Of a stretch of 64,000 nt of DNA, positions 44,179 through 56,097 are shown piece by piece. Location of the stretch: the NCBI GenBank assembly GCA_964291505.2, contig OZ220199.1, positions 186,001 to 250,000 on the forward strand, written 5' to 3'. The notes under the pieces are model-generated. The model did no database searches and was not told where the DNA came from. It worked only from the letters and a program-made list of their open reading frames with translations. How positions within the stretch are numbered: position 1 is the stretch's first letter; each line of letters starts with the position of its first letter. A program made the position numbers and the translations under genes. This stretch comes from Kistimonas sp964291505 (GTDB lineage Bacteria > Pseudomonadota > Gammaproteobacteria > Pseudomonadales > Endozoicomonadaceae).

Positions 44179-45605
44179 TCATAAGACTCCCCCTGCATGG
44201 GTGTTAGCAGGCAGGGGGAGCATCGCATGATAATCACCAGCATGACACTATAAACCACACCGCAGGCCAGCATACCGGCAATCAAACCACTCAGATAAAA
44301 CTGGTGCTGCAAGGCAAAATAATCCCAGAGCAGCGCTGTTGATAAGCCAATGCTTGCTGGCACGAAAAAGAGTCTGGGTGGCAACTTTTGGTAAAACAGA
44401 GCACCAAACAACGGAACAACCACCGTTGGCCCCCAGAAGTTGAATGCATATAGCAAGATACTCAACAGATCGCCTTTATACAGACTGAACGCCATGGCGA
44501 GCCCGCCAATCGCAATCACCGCTATGCGCATAATCAACAGCTGCTGCGGCTCACTCAGTTCTTGCTTAATAAATAGTGGCAGCGCATCCCTGGTAGCCGC
44601 TATTGCTGCTGTATTCAGATAACTGTCTGCAGACGACATGATGGCTGCCAGAATGGCGCAGATCGCCACACTGACAAGACCTCCAGGGAGAATCATCAGC
44701 AACAGTTCATTAATGGCAGACTGTACTGAAGCATCAGGATTCACAACCGATGCGAGAAGCCCCAAAAAACCTGCCCCAGCAGCAATAAGCACCACAACAA
44801 CACAAGCAGATGACAAAGCTAAAGCGGCCTGATAATGACTCCGTGCCATCATGACCCTTTGGACCATCGGAGGAATCATAAAATCGCCAAGGACAAAGCT
44901 GAGGAAGAGTGACAATGCTCCTATGACACCTAAATCAGCTAACCCCATAACCTGTTCGGTATCTAACTGCTGAATAAACGCATCATAGCCTCCGAGATAC
45001 TGCATACCGGCGCTAATAACGAACAATATTCCCAGTATGATCAGACTCAACTGGATAACATCCGTTGAAACCACCCCTCGAATACCACAGAGCGAGCAAT
45101 AACCAACGATGATAGCGCCACCCACAAGGCTGCCGACCCAGATAGGTATAGGCAAAACCAGTGCAGCAACGCGTCCAATGGCTGCCATCTGGACAGTAAT
45201 TATCCCGGCACAGAATAAGACCCAAAAAATACCGCAGGCATAACGAACCCGCTTGTCGTAACGACACTCAAGAATATCCCCAATACTGAAACAATGCTGA
45301 AAATGTCTTAACCGGGGAGCGATAGCCGCTAATAAAATGAACTGTAAAGGTTGACCCGCAAGAAGACACAGCGCGTAAATCAACCCCTGAGCATAAACTT
45401 TCTCACCGATACCCAGAATAAAGCCACTCCCTATGGCCGTTGCAGCAATACTGGTCATTAAGGGAAACGCGCCAAAGAAACCTTTTGACAGGGCAAACTC
45501 ATCAAATGAATAAATGCGCTTGGCATGTCGTGCAGCGACATAGAGCGTCGCGATAAGAAATATAGCCACAACGAACCACGAACTCAATGAGACGGGAAAT
45601 ACCAT
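44175..45605 (-). CDS. Sodium:solute symporter (SSS family)
   Basis: A 476-residue inner-membrane carrier with about thirteen transmembrane segments. Family features include SIGDILECRYDKRVRYACG, the unwound first helix region ATAIGSGFILGIGEKVYAQGL, and the sodium-site stretch AILAAIMSSADSYLNTAAIAATRD (SSADS). Proline, pantothenate and sugar carriers share this pattern, so the substrate is open; location beside the sugar operon hints at a sugar or sugar acid. It is convergent with the GH4 gene. Confidence 0.9.
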   Translation of the reverse strand: MVFPVSLSSWFVVAIFLIATLYVAARHAKRIYSFDEFALSKGFFGAFPLMTSIAATAIGSGFILGIGEKVYAQGLIYALCLLAGQPLQFILLAAIAPRLRHFQHCFSIGDILECRYDKRVRYACGIFWVLFCAGIITVQMAAIGRVAALVLPIPIWVGSLVGGAIIVGYCSLCGIRGVVSTDVIQLSLIILGILFVISAGMQYLGGYDAFIQQLDTEQVMGLADLGVIGALSLFLSFVLGDFMIPPMVQRVMMARSHYQAALALSSACVVVVLIAAGAGFLGLLASVVNPDASVQSAINELLLMILPGGLVSVAICAILAAIMSSADSYLNTAAIAATRDALPLFIKQELSEPQQLLIMRIAVIAIGGLAMAFSLYKGDLLSILLYAFNFWGPTVVVPLFGALFYQKLPPRLFFVPASIGLSTALLWDYFALQHQFYLSGLIAGMLACGVVYSVMLVIIMRCSPCLLTPMQGESYD

Positions 45606-45886
45606 TAAAGCACTCTCTTGCTATTCGGCCTGCAGTTAGGTCATCGTTCACTCTGCAATGTAGAAAAGTAGCCTATTCTTGCGATGTATTTCTGATTACC
45701 AAACCACTTTAATAATTTATTAAAGAGAAAACATTTATAAGAAAATGGTCAGAACCACTAACAATTGACAAAGCAATGCAACTCCCGTCAGTTGCAGAAA
45801 TCTATATCCATGAAGATTCTCTGACCAATCACCCGATGAGAATAGCTTCATATCGCTTTAAATGAAAAATCTAAGGAGTCTATTGA

Positions 45887-46318
45887 ATGAAATCAATAAA
45901 AGTTGGAAATACCTTAATTGTCTTTTTTACTTTAATCTTGAGCAGTCTCAGCTATGGATTTGAAGATCACCAGATACATTACAGCTATATTCACGAACGC
46001 GGACAATTGATGCCCGTTATTAACCTGTCTCAGCAAGATAATGGTTTTATTGCCTGTTATTCACACAATGATGATGCACCTTCTTATTCTGTGGGCGATG
46101 GTATCCATGTGAAGGGATTTATCTCTATGCAGGGGCAATATCTGGGCCGTATATTCCATCCGGATGGTTATTTGCACAAAGATATCAGCGTACAGGATTC
46201 TGAGCCCAGTCAGCTGTGCAAAACTCATATCCCATCCTGCCAGGAGAGCGATGTAGAGTGCTGGGCTGGAGGCGATACCGGGGGCTACTTTTCTACCCTG
46301 ATGCATCCTACCCAATAG
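45887..46318 (+). CDS. Small exported protein, unknown
   Basis: A 143-residue protein with a signal peptide (LIVFFTLILSSLSYG, cleavage near residue 24) and CTAAGGAG just upstream of ATG 45887. The mature part of about 119 residues is beta-rich with four cysteines (FIACYSH, LCKTHIPSCQESDVECW), which could form two disulfides. It stands alone, followed by a terminator. No family is recognised. Confidence 0.6.
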   Translation: MKSIKVGNTLIVFFTLILSSLSYGFEDHQIHYSYIHERGQLMPVINLSQQDNGFIACYSHNDDAPSYSVGDGIHVKGFISMQGQYLGRIFHPDGYLHKDISVQDSEPSQLCKTHIPSCQESDVECWAGGDTGGYFSTLMHPTQ

Positions 46319-46341
46319 CTATTCGTTCAATATCCAAAAGA

Positions 46342-46373
46342 AACACCCTGTTCCATTAACGGAGCAGGGTGTT
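46342..46373 (+). terminator. Hairpin after the small exported protein gene
   Basis: AACACCCTGTTCC (46342-46354) pairs with GGAGCAGGGTGTT (46361-46373) with one G-T wobble; it is followed by only a short pyrimidine stretch. Confidence 0.6.
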
Positions 46374-46481
46374 CTCTGTCTATACGAACCATTTAAATAT
46401 ACGACGTTTGACGATGAATCATTCTCATACACAGTACTTTTAACAATATACTTTCACCAATCGACACGCGCTAAAAAACGA

Positions 46482-48014
46482 TCAATGAGCGCCACGCTTT
46501 GCCCACCCCATAACAATCCCCATGATAGGTACCAGCGCAGCCATCGACAAAATCAACCACTGATAATTATTTACACCGGCAACAGACATAACCTGAGTTT
46601 GTAACTGACCACTCAACAAAAGCGCCGCACGCTCGGCACTGGGAGCCAGTACACTCTGCTGTAATAACTGTTCGAAGATACCCTGATAGTGAATAAATAC
46701 CTCATTGGTACTGTCGAAATTCTCTGCCAAAACGGTCTGAATGCGACTCGCCTCAAAGGTTGTCAGGCGAGAAAACAACCCTATAGCTAAGAGCGACCCC
46801 AGATTCCGGAACAAATAGAACCAGGCAATACCTTCAGCCAGATGACGTCGGGGAAAACTGCGCAAAATATGAATCGTCAATGTGACATTCAGAATCCCGA
46901 CGGCCACGCCTTTTAATAACAGAGGAAGCCAAAGGTCACCTATTCCGCTGTATGCATTGCTGCCTGTCAACAACACCGCTGACAGCACAATCATGGCAAC
47001 ACCCACCGGTATCACTTTTTCTGGATCTCGACCGGGCTTACTGGTCATAAGCAGGGCGATCACCAACCCCATCAGCATACCGGCAAAACCTATCAGCTCT
47101 AACCTGCCCAAATGCAAGTGACTGTAATGCATCACCTGTGTGACATACGACGCGGTTAACGTCGTCGTCCCGAGGATGGAAAAACCTGCTACAGCTGCAT
47201 CCACCATACCCGCCTTACTGTGGCGCGACGCCAAAACATCAGTAAACAGATAAGAGCCTCTTCCCCACCCCTTGGCCATACAGATAACGGCACCGACTCC
47301 CAGCGCAATGGTTATCAGTGTGATCCTGACAATATCTGGATTCCGGAACCAGTTATGATGCTCCCCGCGCAACAGCAGATAGGTCAATCCGCAAACAAAG
47401 CCACTGAATAACACGGCCTGCAGCCAGTTAAAGGGAATAGTCTGTCGCTGCTCTGTCCAGGGCCAGGTACCCTGAAACGCCCAATAGAGCATGCCCAAAT
47501 AGGCACTCACTTGAATAGCAAAGCCCCAATGCCACAGGTTGTTCTCAGCCAGATGGGCTAATAAGTAGGGATACAATCCAAGGGGAATCAACACGACACT
47601 CAGCAACATCCCCCCTTCTACCAGTGCAATTTCACGATAATCCAGCTGCTTCAGTACCATGTGATGGGCAAATACCAGTAGGAAACTCGCCGCAACGCCG
47701 TGGCAGAACCAGGCAATCAACTGTGGCATCATGCTCATCCAAAGACTGCTGACTATCGCACTGCCTAACCCAGTCACCGCCCCCAGTCGAAACAGCCTCC
47801 TGTTACCGATCCGGTACACGAGCCATGCCGCCAATGGCAGCGCGATCAGTTGTCCGATCATATTGAGGACTTTGATGGCACTGGCTTCATCCAGGGAAAT
47901 GCCCAGACTCCCCGCAATTTCCGCCGCACTGGTCGTATATATTTCACTGGTCAGCCCTTGTGGAAACAGCGCCAGCAGGGCCAGTAGTAACAACGTGCGA
48001 GGATTAGCCTTCAC
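46482..48014 (-). CDS. MFS multidrug efflux permease (EmrB/DHA2-like)
   Basis: A 510-residue proton-driven exporter with about fourteen transmembrane segments, the DHA2 count. The N-terminal half has SLGISLDEASAIKVLNMIGQLIALPLAAWLVYRIGNRRLFRLG, matching the EmrB motif A region. A C-terminal loop with GIFEQLLQQSVLAPSAERAALLLSGQLQTQ faces the periplasm, as in EmrB. It overlaps the HlyD-like gene by four bases, so the two form a tripartite pump with a TolC-type outer channel encoded elsewhere. Confidence 0.9.
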   Translation of the reverse strand: MKANPRTLLLLALLALFPQGLTSEIYTTSAAEIAGSLGISLDEASAIKVLNMIGQLIALPLAAWLVYRIGNRRLFRLGAVTGLGSAIVSSLWMSMMPQLIAWFCHGVAASFLLVFAHHMVLKQLDYREIALVEGGMLLSVVLIPLGLYPYLLAHLAENNLWHWGFAIQVSAYLGMLYWAFQGTWPWTEQRQTIPFNWLQAVLFSGFVCGLTYLLLRGEHHNWFRNPDIVRITLITIALGVGAVICMAKGWGRGSYLFTDVLASRHSKAGMVDAAVAGFSILGTTTLTASYVTQVMHYSHLHLGRLELIGFAGMLMGLVIALLMTSKPGRDPEKVIPVGVAMIVLSAVLLTGSNAYSGIGDLWLPLLLKGVAVGILNVTLTIHILRSFPRRHLAEGIAWFYLFRNLGSLLAIGLFSRLTTFEASRIQTVLAENFDSTNEVFIHYQGIFEQLLQQSVLAPSAERAALLLSGQLQTQVMSVAGVNNYQWLILSMAALVPIMGIVMGWAKRGAH

Positions 48015-49045
48015 GCTGAGGCCTCACTATGGGTATCGATAGCCACCTCGGCAGATAACCCGGGAACAACGCGGCCAGCGAGTTCAGAGGGAACATCAAT
48101 GGCAATCTTAACCGGTACCCGCTGGACGATTTTCACGAAGTTCCCGGTTGCATTGTCTGGCGGAAGCAGGCTGAATTGTGCGCCGGTCGCCGGGGCAAAA
48201 CTGAGCACCTGACCAGTCAACTCATAGCCAGGAAAGCTGTCCAGAGTGATGTGGACGGATTGTCCAGGTTGGATATCAGTGATCTGCGTTTCCTTATAAT
48301 TCGCCGTTACCCAGATTTGTTGGATTGGCACAATGGCCAGCAGGGGTTGCCCTTTATTCACAAACCGCCCCGTACGGATTTCCCTATTACCGACAATTCC
48401 CGCAATCGGAGCCCTGATCTTGGTATTCTCAAGATCAATGCCTGCCAATCGCAGTCCGGCTTCAGCTTGGCTGCGTTGGGCAACCAGTTGTGCCTGCTCT
48501 GCTTCCAGCGTCTTCATCTGCTGTTCTGCCGCTGCCAGTTGAATCCGTGCAGCGGCTAACGCAGCATCGGCCTGGTGCATGCGGGTCTGCTGGGCTTCAT
48601 AGCTTGATTGAGACAACAACTCCCTCTTTCTCAGGCTCCCCAGACGGTGCCACTCTTCTTTTTGGAAAACGGCATCAGCCTCCACCGAACGAATATGGGT
48701 ACGGGCTTCCTCAATCAGCAGGGTCTGGAGTTTAATCCGTTCCTGATTGTTCACGATAGCGGCCTGCGTCATAGCCAGTACACTCTCAGCCTGGTCATAG
48801 CGGGCACGATAATCACTATCGTCAATTTCAGCCAGCAACTGCCCTGCTTCGACAGCCTGATTGTCAGTGACATGTACGCGGATAATATTTCCGGATACTT
48901 CTGCGCTGATATTCGAGATCTCACCCTCAACATAGGCATTGTCTGTGCTGACCGTACCCAGCGAAGGCATCAGGTAGAGATAAAAACTGACAGCAACAGC
49001 GGCGAGTCCACTTGCAACCAGTCCCTTTTTGATCATAGGCTTCAT
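48011..49045 (-). CDS. HlyD/EmrA-family membrane fusion protein
   Basis: A 344-residue periplasmic adaptor with one N-terminal anchor (LVASGLAAVAVSFYLYLMP). TDNAYVEGEISNISAEVSG and VTDNQAVEAGQLLAEIDD form the lipoyl half-motif; a coiled-coil hairpin follows (about residues 75-190); then IRAPIAGIVGNREIRTGRFVNKGQPLLAIVP and a beta-barrel domain. This is the EmrA layout. It is the first gene of the pump operon and is divergent from the TetR gene across a palindromic operator. Confidence 0.93.
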   Translation of the reverse strand: MKPMIKKGLVASGLAAVAVSFYLYLMPSLGTVSTDNAYVEGEISNISAEVSGNIIRVHVTDNQAVEAGQLLAEIDDSDYRARYDQAESVLAMTQAAIVNNQERIKLQTLLIEEARTHIRSVEADAVFQKEEWHRLGSLRKRELLSQSSYEAQQTRMHQADAALAAARIQLAAAEQQMKTLEAEQAQLVAQRSQAEAGLRLAGIDLENTKIRAPIAGIVGNREIRTGRFVNKGQPLLAIVPIQQIWVTANYKETQITDIQPGQSVHITLDSFPGYELTGQVLSFAPATGAQFSLLPPDNATGNFVKIVQRVPVKIAIDVPSELAGRVVPGLSAEVAIDTHSEASA

Positions 49046-49063
49046 AATTCATCACAATAATGA

Positions 49064-49080
49064 TACTGTACCGTACAGTA
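49064..49080. promoter_or_regulatory. Palindromic operator between pump and TetR genes
   Basis: TACTGTACCGTACAGTA is a perfect inverted repeat around a central base, flanked by AATAATG and CATTATT that extend the symmetry with one inserted base. It lies in the 88-base gap between divergent genes, 19 bases from the pump start, fitting a TetR-family autoregulatory site. Confidence 0.8.
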
Positions 49081-49133
49081 CATTATTTTATATTCAGTGA
49101 GGAATCAATCCCGAGCAGGATGAAAATATACTC

Positions 49134-49754
49134 ATGAGTATTATTTCTATGCGTCCATCAAGCCTGAAAAAACGTCAACGTTATCTGGAAGTTGCTACAG
49201 AACTGTTTCTTGAGCAAGGGTATGAGAGCACCGGGCTGGACCAGATTATCGAGCGCTGTGGTGGCTCTAAACTGACACTGTATAACTATTTCGGGGACAA
49301 GCAGGGTCTGCTAAAAGCCGTTGTCCGTGGCTTGACAGAGTCACTGGAAACGCTTGTCCAGTTTGAATCAACCAACGAAGATACACTTGAAAAACAATTA
49401 CAGACTTTCGCGTTCCATTACCTGAAGCTGGTCAATTCTCCCGATATGCTCAGGTTGACGCGACTAATCATGAGTCAACAACAACACCATCCTGAGTTAG
49501 TGGAATATTTTTTAGATTGCACTGCCAGTTACTCGCAGAAATCGCTGACCCAGTTTTTTGAACAGCAGAAACAGGCGGGCCACCTTTCTATTGATGATGT
49601 TGATATGGCATCGGATCAGTTTCTCGGCGCCCTCAAAGGCAATCGTTTCATCATCGGATTATTATCCAACAAAAACCATATGAGCGAAGACGCTATGAAA
49701 AGCTATGCAGAATACACCGTAAAAGGTTTTTTAATGATGACAGAGAAAAGATAG
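49134..49754 (+). CDS. TetR/AcrR family transcriptional regulator
   Basis: A 206-residue repressor. Residues 14-60 form the TetR helix-turn-helix (ATELFLEQGYESTGLDQIIE, then GGSKLTLYNYFGDKQGLL). The rest is an all-helical ligand and dimer domain with a C-terminal FLMMTEKR. It is divergent from the EmrAB-type genes and probably represses them and itself through the palindrome at 49064. The inducer is unknown. ATG 49134 is used; ATG 49149 (residue 6) is possible. Confidence 0.92.
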   Translation: MSIISMRPSSLKKRQRYLEVATELFLEQGYESTGLDQIIERCGGSKLTLYNYFGDKQGLLKAVVRGLTESLETLVQFESTNEDTLEKQLQTFAFHYLKLVNSPDMLRLTRLIMSQQQHHPELVEYFLDCTASYSQKSLTQFFEQQKQAGHLSIDDVDMASDQFLGALKGNRFIIGLLSNKNHMSEDAMKSYAEYTVKGFLMMTEKR

Positions 49755-49892
49755 ACCTGAGATTATTAAAAGCGGCCTTATGGGGATAATGACTTAAATA
49801 GAGTTTACTCAGGAGTTCACACTCACAGGCCGCAGTCATAATGGAAATGCGTATAAGTTACCTGCTCGATGGAAATGGGAAGTGAGAGGTGA

Positions 49893-49975
49893 GAAGTAAG
49901 AAGTAAGAAGTAAGAAGTAAGAAGTAAGAAGTAAGAAGTAAGAAGTAAGAAGTAAGAAGTAAGAAGTAAGAAGTA
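49893..49975. repeat. Heptanucleotide tandem repeat (GAAGTAA), nearly 12 copies
   Basis: Eleven exact GAAGTAA units (49893-49969) plus GAAGTA, preceded by degenerate copies (GGGAAGTGAGAGGTGA). It lies in the non-coding stretch between the TetR gene and the rRNA terminator. The remaining bases of this gap (49755-49892) show no gene. Confidence 0.95.
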
Positions 49976-50002
49976 TGTTGAAATATAAAAACCGTACAAA
50001 GC

Positions 50003-50036
50003 AAAAACCCTGACCAGTTACCTGATCAGGGTTTTC
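50003..50036 (-). terminator. rRNA operon terminator
   Basis: AAAACCCTGA (50004-50013) pairs with TCAGGGTTTT (50026-50035), with further CAG/CTG pairing inside. On the minus strand it lies just after the 5S gene and ends in a T-run. Confidence 0.88.
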
Positions 50037-50044
50037 TAATTAAA

Positions 50045-50161
50045 GCCTGGCGATGACCTACTCTCACATGGGGAGACCCCACACTACCATCGGCGATGTA
50101 TCGTTTCACTGCTGAGTTCGGGATGGGATCAGGTGGGGCCAATACTCTATGGTCGCCAGAC
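50045..50161 (-). rRNA. rrf: 5S ribosomal RNA
   Basis: About 117 bases. Reading the minus strand, the molecule begins GTCTGGCGACCATAG and ends TCATCGCCAGGC, so the two ends pair. Inside are the conserved CCCGAACTCAG, GTGAAACG and GATGGTAGTGTGGGG stretches of gammaproteobacterial 5S. End positions are by comparison and may be off by a few bases. Confidence 0.95.
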
Positions 50162-50322
50162 AAAACTGTTGATGAAAGGCATTCGCCTCTCATCTGGAAT
50201 CTGACCGCCAGGGATGGCGGGAATGTCAAAAATGCAGGGAGCATTTTTTGACTGAATTCAATTTACTGCGCTCACACTCTCAACGATCTGTGTCGTTGGC
50301 GTTCAAATCGCTTTGGCGTTAT

Positions 50323-53224
<2,902 letters not shown>

Positions 53225-53495
53225 ATATAACCCAAAACAATTTCTGAATTAAATCCACAACCGAAGTTGTTCATTCAAATCAGGATCATCTTGATGATCA
53301 AACGCCTAGACCAACGCTACCTTTAAGTGCGTTGGATTTACTATACGATCGCCAGATCGTTTGCTTGAGAGTGCTCAGCAACAGTAAAATTTTCAGATTC
53401 CAAATTTTTAAAGAACAAATGAAAGGACAACCAGCTTTCGCTGTTATCCAATCAAGCAATTCGTGTGGACGCTTACCCGAAATGAGAATTTCGAT
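53225..53495 (-). other. 16S-23S internal transcribed spacer without tRNA
   Basis: A spacer of 271 bases. No tRNA-Ile, tRNA-Ala or tRNA-Glu is present. It contains a boxA-like antitermination sequence (minus strand TTGTTCTTTAAAAATTTGG, about 53401-53420). A stretch at 53451-53479 is complementary to 55174-55202 in the leader and would form the stem that frames 16S for RNase III. Confidence 0.85.
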
Positions 53496-55036
<1,541 letters not shown>

Positions 55037-55173
55037 AAATCGTGTGATGCTTAAGGCATCAAATCTGGCTCATCAGTTCGCAAGAACTACCTATCAATCG
55101 TAATGAATTAACAAGTGGTGCTTACTCATGATGAAAATCTTTGGTTATTTCCGAAGAAATAACTTTTCTCATC

Positions 55174-55219
55174 CGAGCAAGCGCCCACACGAATTGCTTG
55201 ATAATTTGTTAAAGAACTC
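55174..55219 (-). other. rRNA leader: 16S processing stem and boxA
   Basis: 55174-55202 is the complement of the spacer segment 53451-53479, forming the RNase III stem around 16S. Directly upstream on the transcript is boxA (GAGTTCTTTAACAAATT, about 55204-55219) for antitermination. Confidence 0.75.
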
Positions 55220-55290
55220 ATCGCTGAAAATGATTCAGACTGCGTTCCGAAGAACCTTGTTCGTTTCATGTCCGTTTCAGCGAGGCCGCC

Positions 55291-55318
55291 ATTTTACAGT
55301 GGCGGACTTCAGTGTCAA
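55291..55318 (-). promoter_or_regulatory. rRNA promoter, proximal (P3)
   Basis: On the minus strand, -35 TTGACA (55313-55318), a 16-base spacer and -10 TAAAAT (55291-55296), followed by a G+C-rich discriminator (GGCGGCC). Confidence 0.78.
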
Positions 55319-55370
55319 GCGCTTGTTTCACCCGGCGAACCGGAGAGCGAAGCTCGTTGACAGGCGGCGC

Positions 55371-55398
55371 ATTCTACAGCGTTTCGGCCTTGTGTCAA
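55371..55398 (-). promoter_or_regulatory. rRNA promoter, middle (P2)
   Basis: On the minus strand, -35 TTGACA (55393-55398), a 16-base spacer and -10 TAGAAT (55371-55376), followed by GCGCCGCC, a discriminator typical of stringently controlled rRNA promoters. Confidence 0.82.
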
Positions 55399-55473
55399 TC
55401 GCTCGTTTCATCCTGTGGATAATTCGGCGTTTGATGACCGGGTCGCTAAGAAGCTGACCGCAACAGGAGGCGC

Positions 55474-55501
55474 ATTCTATCGATAAGCCTGAAGACATCA
55501 A
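55474..55501 (-). promoter_or_regulatory. rRNA promoter, distal (P1)
   Basis: On the minus strand, -35 TTGATG (55496-55501), a 16-base spacer and -10 TAGAAT (55474-55479), followed by GCGCCTCC. Spacing and discriminator match P2, so the promoters look like duplicates. Confidence 0.75.
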
Positions 55502-55521
55502 GTGCCCTGGCAATATTTAGG

Positions 55522-55527
55522 TATAAT
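55522..55527 (+). promoter_or_regulatory. -10 element of the bcp promoter
   Basis: A perfect TATAAT lies 49 bases before the bcp start and points away from the rRNA promoters. No good -35 is seen 17 bases upstream. Confidence 0.45.
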
Positions 55528-55575
55528 CCCCACCCTAAACGTTCAAAAACACCATGACGATGGAGCAGTAACACC

Positions 55576-56046
55576 ATGAAATATCTGGAGGCAGGCAGCC
55601 AAGCCCCCGCGTTCTCCTTATCCGATCAAGATGGCAATACCGTATCGCTCAGCGATTTTGCCGGTAAGAATAAGGTACTGGTGTATTTTTATCCCAAAGC
55701 GATGACGCCAGGATGCACAACCCAGGCCTGTGGTCTGCGCGACAGCAAAGATGTACTCGACCAGCATCACGTTGTTGTTCTTGGCATCAGCCCTGACCCT
55801 GTCGCGCGATTAGGGAAGTTCATTGCCAAGCATGACCTGAATTTTACGCTGCTCTCCGATGAGGACCATGCTGTTGCCGACCAGTTTGGTGTTTGGGGGC
55901 TCAAGAAATTCATGGGTAAGGAGTATGACGGCATTCACCGTATCAGCTTCCTTATTAATAAAGACGGTGTCGTTGAGAAGGTCTTTGATAAATTCAAAAC
56001 CAAAGATCATCACGAGACAGTGATCAATTATCTGGAAAGCAAATAA
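55576..56046 (+). CDS. bcp: Thioredoxin-dependent thiol peroxidase (BCP/PrxQ)
   Basis: A 156-residue cytosolic peroxiredoxin that reduces hydrogen peroxide and organic peroxides. The peroxidatic Cys47 sits in MTPGCTTQACGLRD, with the resolving Cys52 five residues on, the PrxQ/BCP pattern. Other marks are YFYPKAMTPG, VLGISPDPV, FTLLSDEDHAVADQFGVWG and the C-terminal RISFLINKDGVV. Length equals E. coli Bcp (156). It converges with tyrS at a shared terminator. Confidence 0.96.
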   Translation: MKYLEAGSQAPAFSLSDQDGNTVSLSDFAGKNKVLVYFYPKAMTPGCTTQACGLRDSKDVLDQHHVVVLGISPDPVARLGKFIAKHDLNFTLLSDEDHAVADQFGVWGLKKFMGKEYDGIHRISFLINKDGVVEKVFDKFKTKDHHETVINYLESK

Positions 56047-56050
56047 AGAA

Positions 56051-56078
56051 AAAGGCCGGATCATTCCGGCCTTTTTTT
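56051..56078. terminator. Bidirectional terminator between bcp and tyrS
   Basis: AAAGGCCGGA (56051-56060) pairs with TCCGGCCTTT (56065-56074) around TCAT, with an A-run before and a T-run after. Confidence 0.92.
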
Positions 56079-56097
56079 ATGAGCTCAAAATGCTAGC

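Noticed and set aside
49064..49080. LexA box before the efflux operon
   Set aside because: The palindrome contains CTG and CAG but with seven bases between them rather than ten, and it is centred between a TetR gene and its pump, so a TetR operator is the better reading.
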